A stretch of DNA of 12,260 nt from Clostridiales bacterium (GTDB taxonomy: Bacteria; Bacillota; Clostridia; Oscillospirales; Acutalibacteraceae). A model generated the notes under the pieces. It was not told the DNA's origin. It was given only the letters and a program-made list of their open reading frames with translations, and made no database searches. The stretch is from contig JAAVYX010000102.1 in assembly GCA_022791355.1 (NCBI GenBank), positions 1-12,260 of the forward strand, given 5' to 3'. This document shows, in pieces, positions 1 through 7,111 of this stretch; the first letter of the stretch is position 1, and every line of letters starts with the position of its first letter. The position numbers were made by a program, and so were the translations under genes.

Positions 1-352
1 GGAAGCAACGAATGGCCAAAGGCCATTCGCTTAGATGGGCCGAACGGAAATCTATGCTTATTTTTTCTCTGGAGGCCTTGTATGGCGTTTAAAACTTTGT
101 TAAGCGAAATGCATGTGCGCTTTGCGGAGAAAATGTAGCGCCGGATGGAAGCGCCGCAGGATAAGTAAACCAACAGGTGATACCAATGTTTTAATTGTTG
201 ATCAGGCGCTGAGTAAGCTGAACCGAGAGTTCAATATAGTTTAAAGCGCCGTACAAATCCAATAAAAGGGCCCCGTACAGTAAATAGACTGTACGGGGCC
301 TCTATCATTGATTTACGCGGAACGCTAACCGGTTCGTCGATAGTTGTTTAAT
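1..352. other. Non-coding stretch with hairpins, no clear gene
   Basis: No convincing gene is visible. A 9-bp perfect inverted repeat (arms 9-17 and 21-29, CGAATGGCC/GGCCATTCG, loop AAA) opens the window without a T-run directly after it. Bases 60-250 are less GC-rich than the coding regions. They contain one 18-codon reading frame (82-138) with a GGAGG 6 bases ahead of its ATG, followed by short stop-broken frames. This could be a decayed gene or chance. A 13-bp hairpin at 269-300 is listed separately. Confidence 0.5.
269..300 (-). terminator. 13-bp stem hairpin, probable terminator
   Basis: Perfect inverted repeat: arm GGCCCCGTACAGT at 269-281, loop of 6 bases, arm ACTGTACGGGGCC at 288-300. 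Read on the minus strand the stem is followed by CTTTTATT, a better T-tract than the plus-strand side (TCTATCATT). It lies about 95 bases beyond the ilvD stop, so it would be a second, backup terminator for ilvD. It could also end a plus-strand transcript arriving from outside the window. Confidence 0.55.
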
Positions 353-387
353 AAACCCCATTCCCCGAGCGGCGGAGAATGGGGTTT
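353..387 (-). terminator. ilvD terminator
   Basis: Perfect 11-bp stem (arms 353-363 AAACCCCATTC and 377-387 GAATGGGGTTT), with three further inner pairs after one mismatch. It begins 7 bases after the ilvD stop codon on the minus strand and runs into TTTATT. Position and form fit an intrinsic terminator for ilvD. Confidence 0.7.
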
Positions 388-394
388 CAATCTT

Positions 395-2050
395 TTAGTC
401 CTCAAAAACAGCGCCGGAAGCGCCAGAGGTTACGTGTTGGGCGTATCGCTTGATATAACCGGTCAGTTCTTTGACTGGGGCCTTCCAATCCTTCCGACGT
501 CGCTCCAGCTCGTTTTCGTCCACATGGAGTTGGAGGCTGCGGGCTGGGATGTCGATGGAAATTTTGTCCCCGTCCTCCACCAAAGCGATGAGGCCGCCCA
601 CCGCCGCTTCAGGGGAAATATGGCCGATGGCCGCCCCCTGGGTTGCGCCCGAAAACCGCCCGTCGGTGAGCAGGGCGCAGGATTTGCCCAGCCCCATTCC
701 CACCAGGGCCGCCGTGGGGGCCAGCATCTCCCGCATACCCGGTCCGCCTTTGGGGCCCTCGTAACGGATGACCACCACGTCGCCGGGCTGGATTTTGCCG
801 CCGTAGATGGCGGTTGAAGCGTCTTCCTCACAGTCGAACACCCGGGCGGGGCCGGTGTGCACCATCATCTCGGGGGCCACCGCGCCCTGCTTGACCACGC
901 CGCCGTCGGCGGCCAGATTGCCGGTCAGCACAGCGATGCCGCCGTCCTTGCGCCAAGGATTTTCCAGGGTGCGGATTACGGTACCGTCGGCGGCGGGGGC
1001 CTGCTTGATCTTCTCGGCCACCTTGCCCGAGACGGTCAAGCAATCGGTATGCAGCAGGCCGCCCCGGGCCAGCTCCTTCATGACGGCTGTGATACCGCCC
1101 ACCTGGTCCAGATCCACAATAAAGGTGGAGCCGGCGGGGTTGAGCTTGCAGATTTGAGGCGTAGCCTTGCCGATGCGGTCGAAGTCGGCGAGGGTAATAT
1201 CCCGGCCGGCGGCGTGGGCCACGGCGGTTAAATGCAGCACCGTGTTGGAGGAGCAGCCAATGGCCATATCGGTGCGGATGGCGTTCTCGATGGCCTGCTT
1301 TGTAAGAATATCCAGAGGGCGGATGTTCTGTTCCAAGAGTTCCATCACCCGTTCGCCGGTATCCTTGGCCAGCCGAAGCCGGGCTCCCGACACGGCGGGG
1401 ACAGATCCGTTGCCGGGCAGGGCCAGGCCGACGGCCTCGCACAGGCAGTTCATGGAGTTGGCCGTATACATGCCCGAGCAGGAGCCGCAGCCGGGGCAGG
1501 CCGCCTTTTCCATCTCGGTCAGCTCGCACGCGGTCAATTTACCTGCGGCGTGGCTGCCTACCGCCTCGAACATCTCGTTGAGACCCAGCCGCTGGCCCTT
1601 GTAATGGCCGGGCTGCATGGGGCCGCCGCTGACAAAGATACAGGGTAAATTGAGCCGGCAGGCCGCCATGAGCATACCGGGGACAATCTTATCGCAGTTG
1701 GGGATAAAGACCACCGCGTCCAGCGGGTGGGCGGTGAGCATGACCTCGATGGAATCGGCGATCAGCTCCCGGGAGGGCAGGGAATACTTCATGCCGGTGT
1801 GGTTCATAGCCAAGCCGTCGCAGACCCCGATGGTCCGAAACTCGAAGGGTACGCCGCCGGCGTTGCGGACGCCGGCCTTGACAGCGTCGGCTACTGTATC
1901 CAGATGAGTATGGCCGGGAATATAGTCGCTCTTGGAGTTGACCACCGCCACAAAGGGCCGCTTCATTTCCTTTTCAGAGACGCCCAAAGCGTTGAGCAGG
2001 GAACGGTGGGGGGCCCGGGTGGGGCCTTCTTTCATAAGATTGCTGCGCAT
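395..2050 (-). CDS. ilvD: Dihydroxy-acid dehydratase
   Basis: IlvD dehydrates 2,3-dihydroxy-isovalerate and 2,3-dihydroxy-3-methylvalerate to the 2-keto acids that precede valine, leucine and isoleucine. It is a cytosolic Fe-S enzyme. The 551-residue length is normal. The protein shows the family blocks in order: SKSDYIPGHTHL (about 39-50), VCDGLAMNH (76-84), PNCDK (117-121, cluster cysteine C119), FVSGGPM (139-145) and CPGCGSCSGMYTANSMNC (185-202). The third cluster cysteine of the [2Fe-2S] class (PCNxHL) is replaced by PGHTHL as in E. coli, which points to the oxygen-labile [4Fe-4S] type. The start MRSNLMKEG matches typical clostridial N-termini; a GAAAGG lies about 10 bases upstream. The gene stands alone, without ilvB, ilvC or leu genes beside it. 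No T-box motif was found in its leader. Confidence 0.97.
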   Translation of the reverse strand: MRSNLMKEGPTRAPHRSLLNALGVSEKEMKRPFVAVVNSKSDYIPGHTHLDTVADAVKAGVRNAGGVPFEFRTIGVCDGLAMNHTGMKYSLPSRELIADSIEVMLTAHPLDAVVFIPNCDKIVPGMLMAACRLNLPCIFVSGGPMQPGHYKGQRLGLNEMFEAVGSHAAGKLTACELTEMEKAACPGCGSCSGMYTANSMNCLCEAVGLALPGNGSVPAVSGARLRLAKDTGERVMELLEQNIRPLDILTKQAIENAIRTDMAIGCSSNTVLHLTAVAHAAGRDITLADFDRIGKATPQICKLNPAGSTFIVDLDQVGGITAVMKELARGGLLHTDCLTVSGKVAEKIKQAPAADGTVIRTLENPWRKDGGIAVLTGNLAADGGVVKQGAVAPEMMVHTGPARVFDCEEDASTAIYGGKIQPGDVVVIRYEGPKGGPGMREMLAPTAALVGMGLGKSCALLTDGRFSGATQGAAIGHISPEAAVGGLIALVEDGDKISIDIPARSLQLHVDENELERRRKDWKAPVKELTGYIKRYAQHVTSGASGAVFED

Positions 2051-2443
2051 AATGATTCAGCCTTTCTCCGGCGGGAGAGATAAAAACAGGCCTTCCTGCC
2101 GCCGCCGGGCGAGGGAAGGGAATGTATGAGCGCGCGATAAGCCTATTTGGCGCCTCAGACGACGGTTTTTTGAGCGACCCGTGTCTTCTGCTCGGCCTGG
2201 CTGGTCCAAGCTTATCGCTTGCTTTGCGTTCCGTTGGGAACAAACCTATATCGCTGCCAGAAAATGCCTGCAAACGCCAAAGCGCCGTCTGCATGACCTG
2301 GGAGGAGGAACTTTTGGACCCTAAAGCCCCGGGATAAGGACAGTTTTCTGCGCTTTTTACCTTGTAACCTTTCGCTGCCGGATATAAATCCGGCATTTTT
2401 CCGGTTTGAAGACAAGCTCTGAATGGCGACGGAAAATCGTTCG
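2051..2443. other. Intergenic stretch between two minus-strand genes
   Basis: This 393-base gap holds the ilvD leader. I looked for a T-box (the conserved GGTACC-containing motif) and for other riboswitches on the minus strand and saw none. A weak 5-bp hairpin (TCTCC/GGAGA around 2066-2079) would fold next to the ilvD ribosome binding site. Reading frames of 71 codons (2122-2337, plus) and 140 codons (1974-2396, minus) cover the gap, but their products have no family features and the second runs into ilvD, so I treat the gap as non-coding. A plus-strand terminator-like hairpin lies at 2377-2400. Confidence 0.55.
2377..2400 (+). terminator. Plus-strand intrinsic terminator-like hairpin
   Basis: Arms GCCGGAT (2377-2383) and ATCCGGC (2388-2394), loop ATAA, followed on the plus strand by ATTTTT. 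On the minus strand no T-run follows the stem. The flanking genes are both on the minus strand, so the transcript it would end is unknown. Confidence 0.5.
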
Positions 2444-3079
2444 TTATTTGACATAGGCTGCCAGCAGATTTTCTAGAAGCGCCTGGGAGCTGCTTAAGAA
2501 TTCCCCGGCGAATTTATTATCCTGCAGGCCGCCGGTCTCTAAATCCCGGATAGAGAGATAGAGATCATTTACCAAATAGTTGGGTTTTACGCTGTTAACC
2601 GCCTCATAGAGAGGAGTATCCTTCAATTGCAGGGCCTTGCCCTCCTGATCGGGCAGGTCGCCCCGCGCGGCGAAGACGCCCTGCTCGTTTAGGTCGGCGA
2701 AGGTATGCTTATCGGTAATCATAAGAGGCGCGTCGGGCAGACTGAGCTGCCCCTGCATCTTACCGATGCTGCCCATGACGACCTCGTTGCGGGCCCCCGT
2801 GTCGAAAGAACAATTGACGATCTCCACCACGACCTTGCCGTCACCGTTGCGGTCGATGCCGAACTTTTGCAGTTCGGCGGCCATAGCGTTGGTCATGGGC
2901 TCGCTGAGCTCCTTGCGCATGTAGAGCACCACTGTGTAGTCGGGGCTGACGCGGCTGCCGCACTGGGCGATTAGTACGGCCAGCAGGGCGGCGATCAGCA
3001 AACCTATGATCGTATGGACCTTATAATAGTACCAGAAGTTCCGCAGCCGCTGCCGCAGATTCTTTTTCTCGTTTTCCAT
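2444..3079 (-). CDS. Single-pass membrane protein of unknown function
   Basis: I do not recognise a named family. The 211-residue protein begins with a charged cytosolic stretch (1-14), an aromatic FWYYYKVHT segment (15-23) and a hydrophobic helix at about 23-39. The rest is a soluble domain of about 170 residues, probably outside the cell given the positive-inside N-terminus. The Cys after the helix (C40) follows Q at the -1 position, so it is not a good lipobox. Residues 76-82 read DRNGDGK, which resembles a calcium-binding loop, but the twelfth-position acidic residue is one place off. A GGGAGG lies 6 bases ahead of the ATG, supporting this start. The N-terminal layout is common in uncharacterised clostridial surface proteins, but that is recollection, not a search. 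It appears to be a single-gene unit. Confidence 0.85.
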   Translation of the reverse strand: MENEKKNLRQRLRNFWYYYKVHTIIGLLIAALLAVLIAQCGSRVSPDYTVVLYMRKELSEPMTNAMAAELQKFGIDRNGDGKVVVEIVNCSFDTGARNEVVMGSIGKMQGQLSLPDAPLMITDKHTFADLNEQGVFAARGDLPDQEGKALQLKDTPLYEAVNSVKPNYLVNDLYLSIRDLETGGLQDNKFAGEFLSSSQALLENLLAAYVK

Positions 3080-3756
3080 ATGCGCCTCCCGGAACTGTGG
3101 CAGATTTTTGCAGACTCAGCCGGGGAAAGGCCCGACTCAGCGCGACTTATTTAAGGAAGGGCTGGCTTGCTGTTAAAGAAAGAGAATGCTTTTATCTTTG
3201 AATGCATTTTGTTTACCAAATCCGTTTGAATACCGTCCGCCGATAAACGTACATCTGCCTCCAAGAGCTAATACGCTCAGCAGCAGCCCAAATGGGGGCT
3301 ATCGGAAAACTAGCTGTGTTCTCGAATCTAGCGGGCGCAAGCCGGTCCACCCGTTGAGGCCGCTGCCGCGGGCTTCGTCAGCCCCCGTTTGAACGCGCCG
3401 CTGGGTCCGACAGCGTTTTACAAAAGGAAAAATTATCGCAGGCAAGGCGGATAACGCAGCCGCTTCCAGGGAGGTCTCGCATAGCCGAGCAGAACTCGGC
3501 TGCTTCGCGGCCGGCAACCAAGACAACCTAGCGTGCGGTAATTTTTGTCCTGTAAAATTATAGTGTGCCTTAGAGGCGGACGGTAGGTTCCCCAAGTGCA
3601 AAGCGCCTTCCCCATAGCGGCGCGGATTGTGGGACGCTGGGCGGCTCGTCTCTGCTTCCCCAATATAACAGCGCCTTTTTCTTTTAAACTAAACTTGGCA
3701 TAAACCTGAAAAATGAAATTTCAAACAGTCCATATTTACAAGGCTTTTGGTCAGGT
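3080..3756. other. Long non-coding stretch rich in inverted repeats
   Basis: This 677-base region has no reading frame that looks like a protein. It carries two direct copies of GACTCAGC (3113-3120 and 3134-3141) just upstream of the membrane-protein gene. It also has a hairpin with arms AGCCGAG (3483-3489) and CTCGGCT (3495-3501), an AT-rich hairpin with arms TAATTTT (3539-3545) and AAAATTA (3554-3560), and AGCCC/GGGCT at 3285-3300. Open frames on the minus strand (3299-3601, 3433-3663) are rich in Arg, Pro, Ser and Cys and look like translated non-coding DNA. It may be a structured RNA or an intergenic repeat element; the sequence alone does not decide. Confidence 0.45.
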
Positions 3757-3769
3757 TTAATCAGCCAAG
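3694..3769 (-). terminator. Possible lysS terminator with a long loop
   Basis: Two-part inverted repeat: CTTGGC (3694-3699) plus TAAACCTGA (3701-3709) against TCAGGTTTA (3751-3759) plus GCCAAG (3764-3769), 15 pairs in all. The loop is 41 bases and there is a small internal bulge. The right arm includes the lysS stop codon. On the minus strand the structure is followed by TTTAGTTT. The loop is long for an intrinsic terminator, so this is tentative. Confidence 0.35.
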
Positions 3770-5268
3770 GGCTTCATTGTGGGGAAGAGGAGCACGTCCC
3801 GGATGGAGGCGCTGTCGGTCAAAAACATAATTAACCGCTCCAGGCCGATGCCCAGGCCGCCGGTGGGGGGCATACCGTACTCCAGGGAGAGGACAAAATC
3901 CTCATCCAGCAGGTTGGCTTCGTCGTCCCCCGCCTCCCGGAGCTTCATCTGATCCTTGAACCGTTCCAGCTGATCGATGGGATCGTTGAGCTCGGAGTAG
4001 GCGTTGCCCAGCTCACGGCCGTAGATGAAAAACTCAAACCGCTCGGTCAGCTCGGGCCGGCCGGGGCAGCGCTTGGTTAGATGGGAGACCTCTACGGGGT
4101 AGTTAATAATAAAAGTGGGCTGGATGAGGGTCTCCTCCACCTTCTGGTCAAAGACGGCATAGAGACAATCTCCCCAGCTGGCATCCTTTTTCACCTCTAC
4201 GCCGGCCGACTTGGCCAGCTCCCGGGCCTTCTCATGGTCCAGGGGAATGGCGTCGAAATCCAGTCCGGTGGCCTGCTTCACCGCGTCCAGCATGGTGACC
4301 CGGGGCCAGGGCTTTTTCATCTCAATTTCGGTCCCCTGATAGGTGATCTTGGTGGAGCCGCAGACCGCCTGGGTCAGTCCGGCGATCAGGTCCTCTGTCA
4401 GGTCCATCATGCCGTTGTAATCGGTATAGGCCTCGTAGAGTTCGATGTTGGTGAACTCGGGGTTGTGCTTGACGGACATGCCCTCGTTGCGGAAAAGCCG
4501 GCCGATCTCGTAAACTTTTTCCATCCCCCCCACAATCAGCCGCTTTAAGTAGAGCTCGGGAGCGATGCGCAGGTACATGTCCATATCCAAAGTATTATGA
4601 TGGGTGACGAAGGGACGAGCGGCGGCGCCGCCGGGAATGGTGTTGAGAATAGGGGTCTCCACCTCGGTGTAGCCCTTGGCGTCCAGGTATTCCCGAATAT
4701 ACTTCATCACTTTGGAACGCCTGATGAAGGTTTCCTTGACATCGGGACTCATAATTAGGTCCAGATACCGCTGACGATACCGCAGGTCGGTATCCTTGAG
4801 GCCGTGGAACTTCTCGGGCAGGGGCCGCAGAGATTTGGAGAGCAGCTGTACCTCGTGGGCGTGGATGGAGATTTCGCCCCGGCGGGTCCGAAAAACCTCT
4901 CCCTTTAGGCCGATGATGTCGCCAATGTCCCATTTCTTCAGGTCGGCAAAGGTCTGCTCGCCGATATCGTCCTTGCGCAGATAGACCTGGATACGGCCGC
5001 TGCGGTCCCGCAGGTCCATAAAGCTGGCCTTTCCCATGTCCCGCCAAGACATGATGCGGCCGGCTACCTGCACCTCTTTGCCCTCCAGCTCCTCGAAGCC
5101 GTCCACGATTTCGGCGGCGTGGGCGGTGACCTTGTAGACGGTGACCGCGAAGGGGTCCCGGCCCTCGGCCTGCAGGGCGGCTAACTTGTTCCGGCGGACC
5201 CGCAGGATCTCGTTCATATCCTCCGCAGGAGCGGCTGCTTGCGCGTTCGGGTTTAGGTTTTCGGACAT
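3757..5268 (-). CDS. lysS: Lysyl-tRNA synthetase, class II
   Basis: LysS attaches lysine to tRNA-Lys in the cytosol using ATP. The 503-residue protein has the expected two-part structure. An N-terminal OB-fold anticodon-binding domain (about 60-150) includes VAGRIMSWRDMGKASF. The catalytic domain carries class II motif 2 (RLFRNEGMSVKHNPEF, from about 257) and motif 3 (GIGLERL, 473-479). The first 20 residues are a family-variable Ala/Asn-rich tail. The start is supported by AAAGGAAG 8 bases ahead of the ATG. It lies downstream of greA on the same strand, a pairing often seen in Firmicutes. Here, however, a 233-base gap with a terminator separates them, so lysS probably has its own promoter; I could not place one with confidence. 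Confidence 0.98.
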   Translation of the reverse strand: MSENLNPNAQAAAPAEDMNEILRVRRNKLAALQAEGRDPFAVTVYKVTAHAAEIVDGFEELEGKEVQVAGRIMSWRDMGKASFMDLRDRSGRIQVYLRKDDIGEQTFADLKKWDIGDIIGLKGEVFRTRRGEISIHAHEVQLLSKSLRPLPEKFHGLKDTDLRYRQRYLDLIMSPDVKETFIRRSKVMKYIREYLDAKGYTEVETPILNTIPGGAAARPFVTHHNTLDMDMYLRIAPELYLKRLIVGGMEKVYEIGRLFRNEGMSVKHNPEFTNIELYEAYTDYNGMMDLTEDLIAGLTQAVCGSTKITYQGTEIEMKKPWPRVTMLDAVKQATGLDFDAIPLDHEKARELAKSAGVEVKKDASWGDCLYAVFDQKVEETLIQPTFIINYPVEVSHLTKRCPGRPELTERFEFFIYGRELGNAYSELNDPIDQLERFKDQMKLREAGDDEANLLDEDFVLSLEYGMPPTGGLGIGLERLIMFLTDSASIRDVLLFPTMKPLAD

Positions 5269-5409
5269 GTGTAAACACTTCCTTTATTTTGATACTTCCT
5301 GTATGCTCTATACGTTGCATTTGTATTTGGCTGAGATGGAAAGGCGGGAGGGGACTGGCAGCGGTTGTTACGCCTGGCACAGGCTTCTTTAAGCGTTCTG
5401 TAAAGCAAA

Positions 5410-5427
5410 GCGTCCCTTGCGGGAAGC
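5410..5427. repeat. 18-base repeat, copy 1
   Basis: GCGTCCCTTGCGGGAAGC occurs here and, in inverted orientation, at 10465-10482, with no other obvious long match around it. Each copy is itself a short hairpin (TTCCC/GGGA around a GCAA loop). Both copies lie in non-coding DNA after a gene's 3' end or between genes. Confidence 0.6.
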
Positions 5428-5461
5428 ACAGTTTATAAGTCGCCGCTTATGCGCTATACCC

Positions 5462-5489
5462 AAAAGCGGGCAGGGTTCCCCCCGCCCGC
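5462..5489 (-). terminator. greA terminator
   Basis: GCGGGC (5466-5471) and GGG (5473-5475) pair with CCC (5481-5483) and GCCCGC (5484-5489), with one bulged A. On the minus strand the stem is followed by TTTTGGG. It starts 12 bases after the greA stop codon, so it should end or attenuate transcription before lysS. Confidence 0.65.
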
Positions 5490-5501
5490 CTTGTGCGCGT
5501 A

Positions 5502-5975
5502 CTATCTGGCGATTTCCAGGATCTTGAATCGCAGCTCGCCGGCGGGGGCCTCAGCCACCACTGTTTCGCCGGTGGTATGACCCAGGAGCGCCTTGCCCAC
5601 CGGGGATTCGTCTGAAATCTTGCCTTCCAGGGGATCGGCCTCAGCGGAGCCCACGACCTGGTAGTCCAGTTCTTCGTCAAACTCCAGGTCCAGCACCCTG
5701 ACCTTTGAACCGATGCCCACCCGCTCGGAATTGAGCTCGTCGTCATCGATGATCTTGACGTTTTTGAGCATGGCCTCCAGCTCGAATATGCGGGCCTCCA
5801 CCTTGGCCTGTTCGTTTTTTGCCTCGTCATATTCGCTGTTTTCAGAAAGGTCGCCGAAGGAGAGGGCAACCTTGATTTTGTCAGCGATTTCCTTGCGTTT
5901 ATTGGTGCGCAGGTCTTCTAGCTCCTGCTCATATTTTTTCAGGCCTTCATCGGTTAAAAAGAACTGCTTAGCCAT
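5502..5975 (-). CDS. greA: Transcription elongation factor GreA
   Basis: GreA inserts a coiled-coil into the RNA polymerase secondary channel and stimulates cleavage of backtracked RNA. The 157-residue protein has the N-terminal coiled-coil (about 8-75), with the acidic tip motif GDLSENSEYDEAKNEQ (41-56) bearing the catalytic Asp42 and Glu45. A C-terminal FKBP-like domain contains SPVGKALLGHTTGE. The frame is open for 12 more codons upstream, but MAKQFFLTDEGL is the family-typical start. The sequence AAAGGAAG sits 6 bases ahead of this ATG, so I chose 5975. The gene is preceded by a consensus promoter and a leader hairpin and followed by its own terminator. Length and motifs are complete. Confidence 0.97.
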   Translation of the reverse strand: MAKQFFLTDEGLKKYEQELEDLRTNKRKEIADKIKVALSFGDLSENSEYDEAKNEQAKVEARIFELEAMLKNVKIIDDDELNSERVGIGSKVRVLDLEFDEELDYQVVGSAEADPLEGKISDESPVGKALLGHTTGETVVAEAPAGELRFKILEIAR

Positions 5976-5991
5976 ACAATCTTCCTTTCCA

Positions 5992-6009
5992 GCGGATATC
6001 CTTATCCGC
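5992..6009 (-). promoter_or_regulatory. Hairpin in the greA leader
   Basis: Perfect 7-bp stem, arms GCGGATA and TATCCGC with a 4-base loop, between the promoter and the ribosome binding site. Given the -10 position, transcription should start near 6014, so the hairpin would form within the first 25 bases of the mRNA. It may stabilise the 5' end or favour early pausing; both ideas are inference. Confidence 0.55.
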
Positions 6010-6020
6010 ACAATATAAGT

Positions 6021-6049
6021 ATTATAGTAAAAGCCCCTCTTTATGTCAA
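6021..6049 (-). promoter_or_regulatory. Consensus sigma-A promoter of greA
   Basis: On the minus strand TTGACA (6044-6049) and TATAAT (6021-6026) match the vegetative consensus at all 12 positions and are spaced by 17 bases. This predicts strong constitutive expression of greA. Confidence 0.9.
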
Positions 6050-6164
6050 GTCTGGAACCGGCCCGTAAAATTCCTTTTTTCTAGAGCGCCTTTGCAAACC
6101 GCAAAAATGCCGGAGGACTGTCCGAGGTTGGAAGGTTTAATAAAAATAAAGTCGTATTTTAAAG

Positions 6165-6178
6165 TTTTTTCGAAAAAA
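6165..6178. repeat. AT-rich palindrome TTTTTTCGAAAAAA
   Basis: A perfect 14-base palindrome within a very AT-rich stretch (about 6130-6200) between greA and the 292-residue gene. TTGTATAAA follows at 6182-6190 and could be part of a plus-strand promoter pointing antisense into that gene, but no good -35 is present. Confidence 0.35.
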
Positions 6179-6232
6179 TTATTGTATAAACAGAAATATG
6201 GACGGCGATTGGTCTTTTCACGCGGCGGCCGT

Positions 6233-7111
6233 CTATCCGCCGCGCAGACCGCCGGACCGCAAGGCGGCCTGGGCGGTCAGGGCCGCCGCCGTTTCCAAAG
6301 GGATGCGCAGGCCCTCCTTACATATATATAAGGGAAGCATGCGGGCAAGACTTTTCGGCCGGGCGCTGTCATATAGGGCGGCGGCGAAATCCAGCCGGTC
6401 GATTCCCGCCGGCAGGGCGGACTCGTAGGGCTCGGGCAGGCGGATGCAGGCCCCGTCCATCGTCATACCGCAAAGCCCGTCGGCCCGTCCGCTGAAGAAG
6501 AGTTGGTTTACGGGACGGATCAGCGCCTGCCCGCCCTGTTTGCGGGCGGCTTCCCGCCGCCGGCCAGTCAGACCCTCGGGGGCCAGCACGGCCGCTGCGC
6601 TTTCAAGGCAGCCCACATCGTCGGTGACGATCAGGCCGGCGCCCAGCTCGGCACGGGCCCGTTCGGTATAGACCTCGTAAATATCGGTCCGGTCGGTGAG
6701 CACCCGGACGACCGCCGCCCGCGCCAAGAGCCGGACGGCCAGCTCGCAGTACCTGGCCGGCCAATCCACCAGGGCCACTGTGAGCAGACGGGGCTCGCAG
6801 GAGGCCATGCAGTGGAAAAAGGCGTTTTGCAGCAGGATACGGCGGTAGTCGCTGTTGTCATAGCCGCAGACGCCGCAGCCGGGCGGCGGCTGGCAGCCTT
6901 CGGGCAGCAGCAGTCTGCCGGCTTCCCGGCCGGCCGCCCGGCGGATTCTGTTCCAGCTCAGCCGCCCCTTTTTACAGCGGGCCCGCAGCAGTGCGAACCG
7001 GATATCTCCCGCCCGCCCTTCTTCGATCCAGACCGGCGGTCTTCCGAAAGCCAGCAGACGTTCCCTCCATCGATTGGGTTTTCCCAAAGCCGGCTGCAAA
7101 ACCGCAAACAA
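6233..7111 (-). CDS. Conserved-looking protein of unknown function
   Basis: I do not recognise this 292-residue protein. The reading frame is long, uses GC-rich codons like its neighbours, and has an AGGAGG exactly 7 bases before a TTG codon; no ATG or GTG near it is as well placed, so TTG is taken as the start. Residues 79-82 form a CGVC pair in a segment rich in Cys and His (C73, C79, C82, H100, C101, C105), which could bind a metal. Residues 108-180 alternate hydrophobic strands and helices (LLTVALVDW, VVRVLTD, GLIVTDD) in the manner of a Rossmann-type fold, but without a clear glycine-rich nucleotide loop. There is no signal peptide or membrane helix. It appears to be a single-gene unit, perhaps an uncharacterised clostridial cytosolic protein. 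Confidence 0.75.
   Translation of the reverse strand: MFAVLQPALGKPNRWRERLLAFGRPPVWIEEGRAGDIRFALLRARCKKGRLSWNRIRRAAGREAGRLLLPEGCQPPPGCGVCGYDNSDYRRILLQNAFFHCMASCEPRLLTVALVDWPARYCELAVRLLARAAVVRVLTDRTDIYEVYTERARAELGAGLIVTDDVGCLESAAAVLAPEGLTGRRREAARKQGGQALIRPVNQLFFSGRADGLCGMTMDGACIRLPEPYESALPAGIDRLDFAAALYDSARPKSLARMLPLYICKEGLRIPLETAAALTAQAALRSGGLRGG

Noticed and set aside
2122..2337. 71-codon plus-strand frame before the terminator-like hairpin
   Set aside because: Tempting because a plus-strand terminator follows, but the product has no recognisable pattern and only a weak purine-rich stretch precedes the ATG.
2051..2443. T-box or other riboswitch ahead of ilvD
   Set aside because: The conserved T-box core sequence and a terminator/antiterminator pair were not found on the minus strand.
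4595..5380. 261-codon minus-strand frame overlapping lysS
   Set aside because: Out-of-frame copy of the lysS coding strand; the product is Arg/Pro/Gly-rich and lacks any motif.
6222..6243. GCGGCGG/CCGCCGC hairpin at the 3' end of the 292-residue gene as terminator
   Set aside because: The stem overlaps the stop codon but no T-run follows it on the minus strand (GTGAAAAG).
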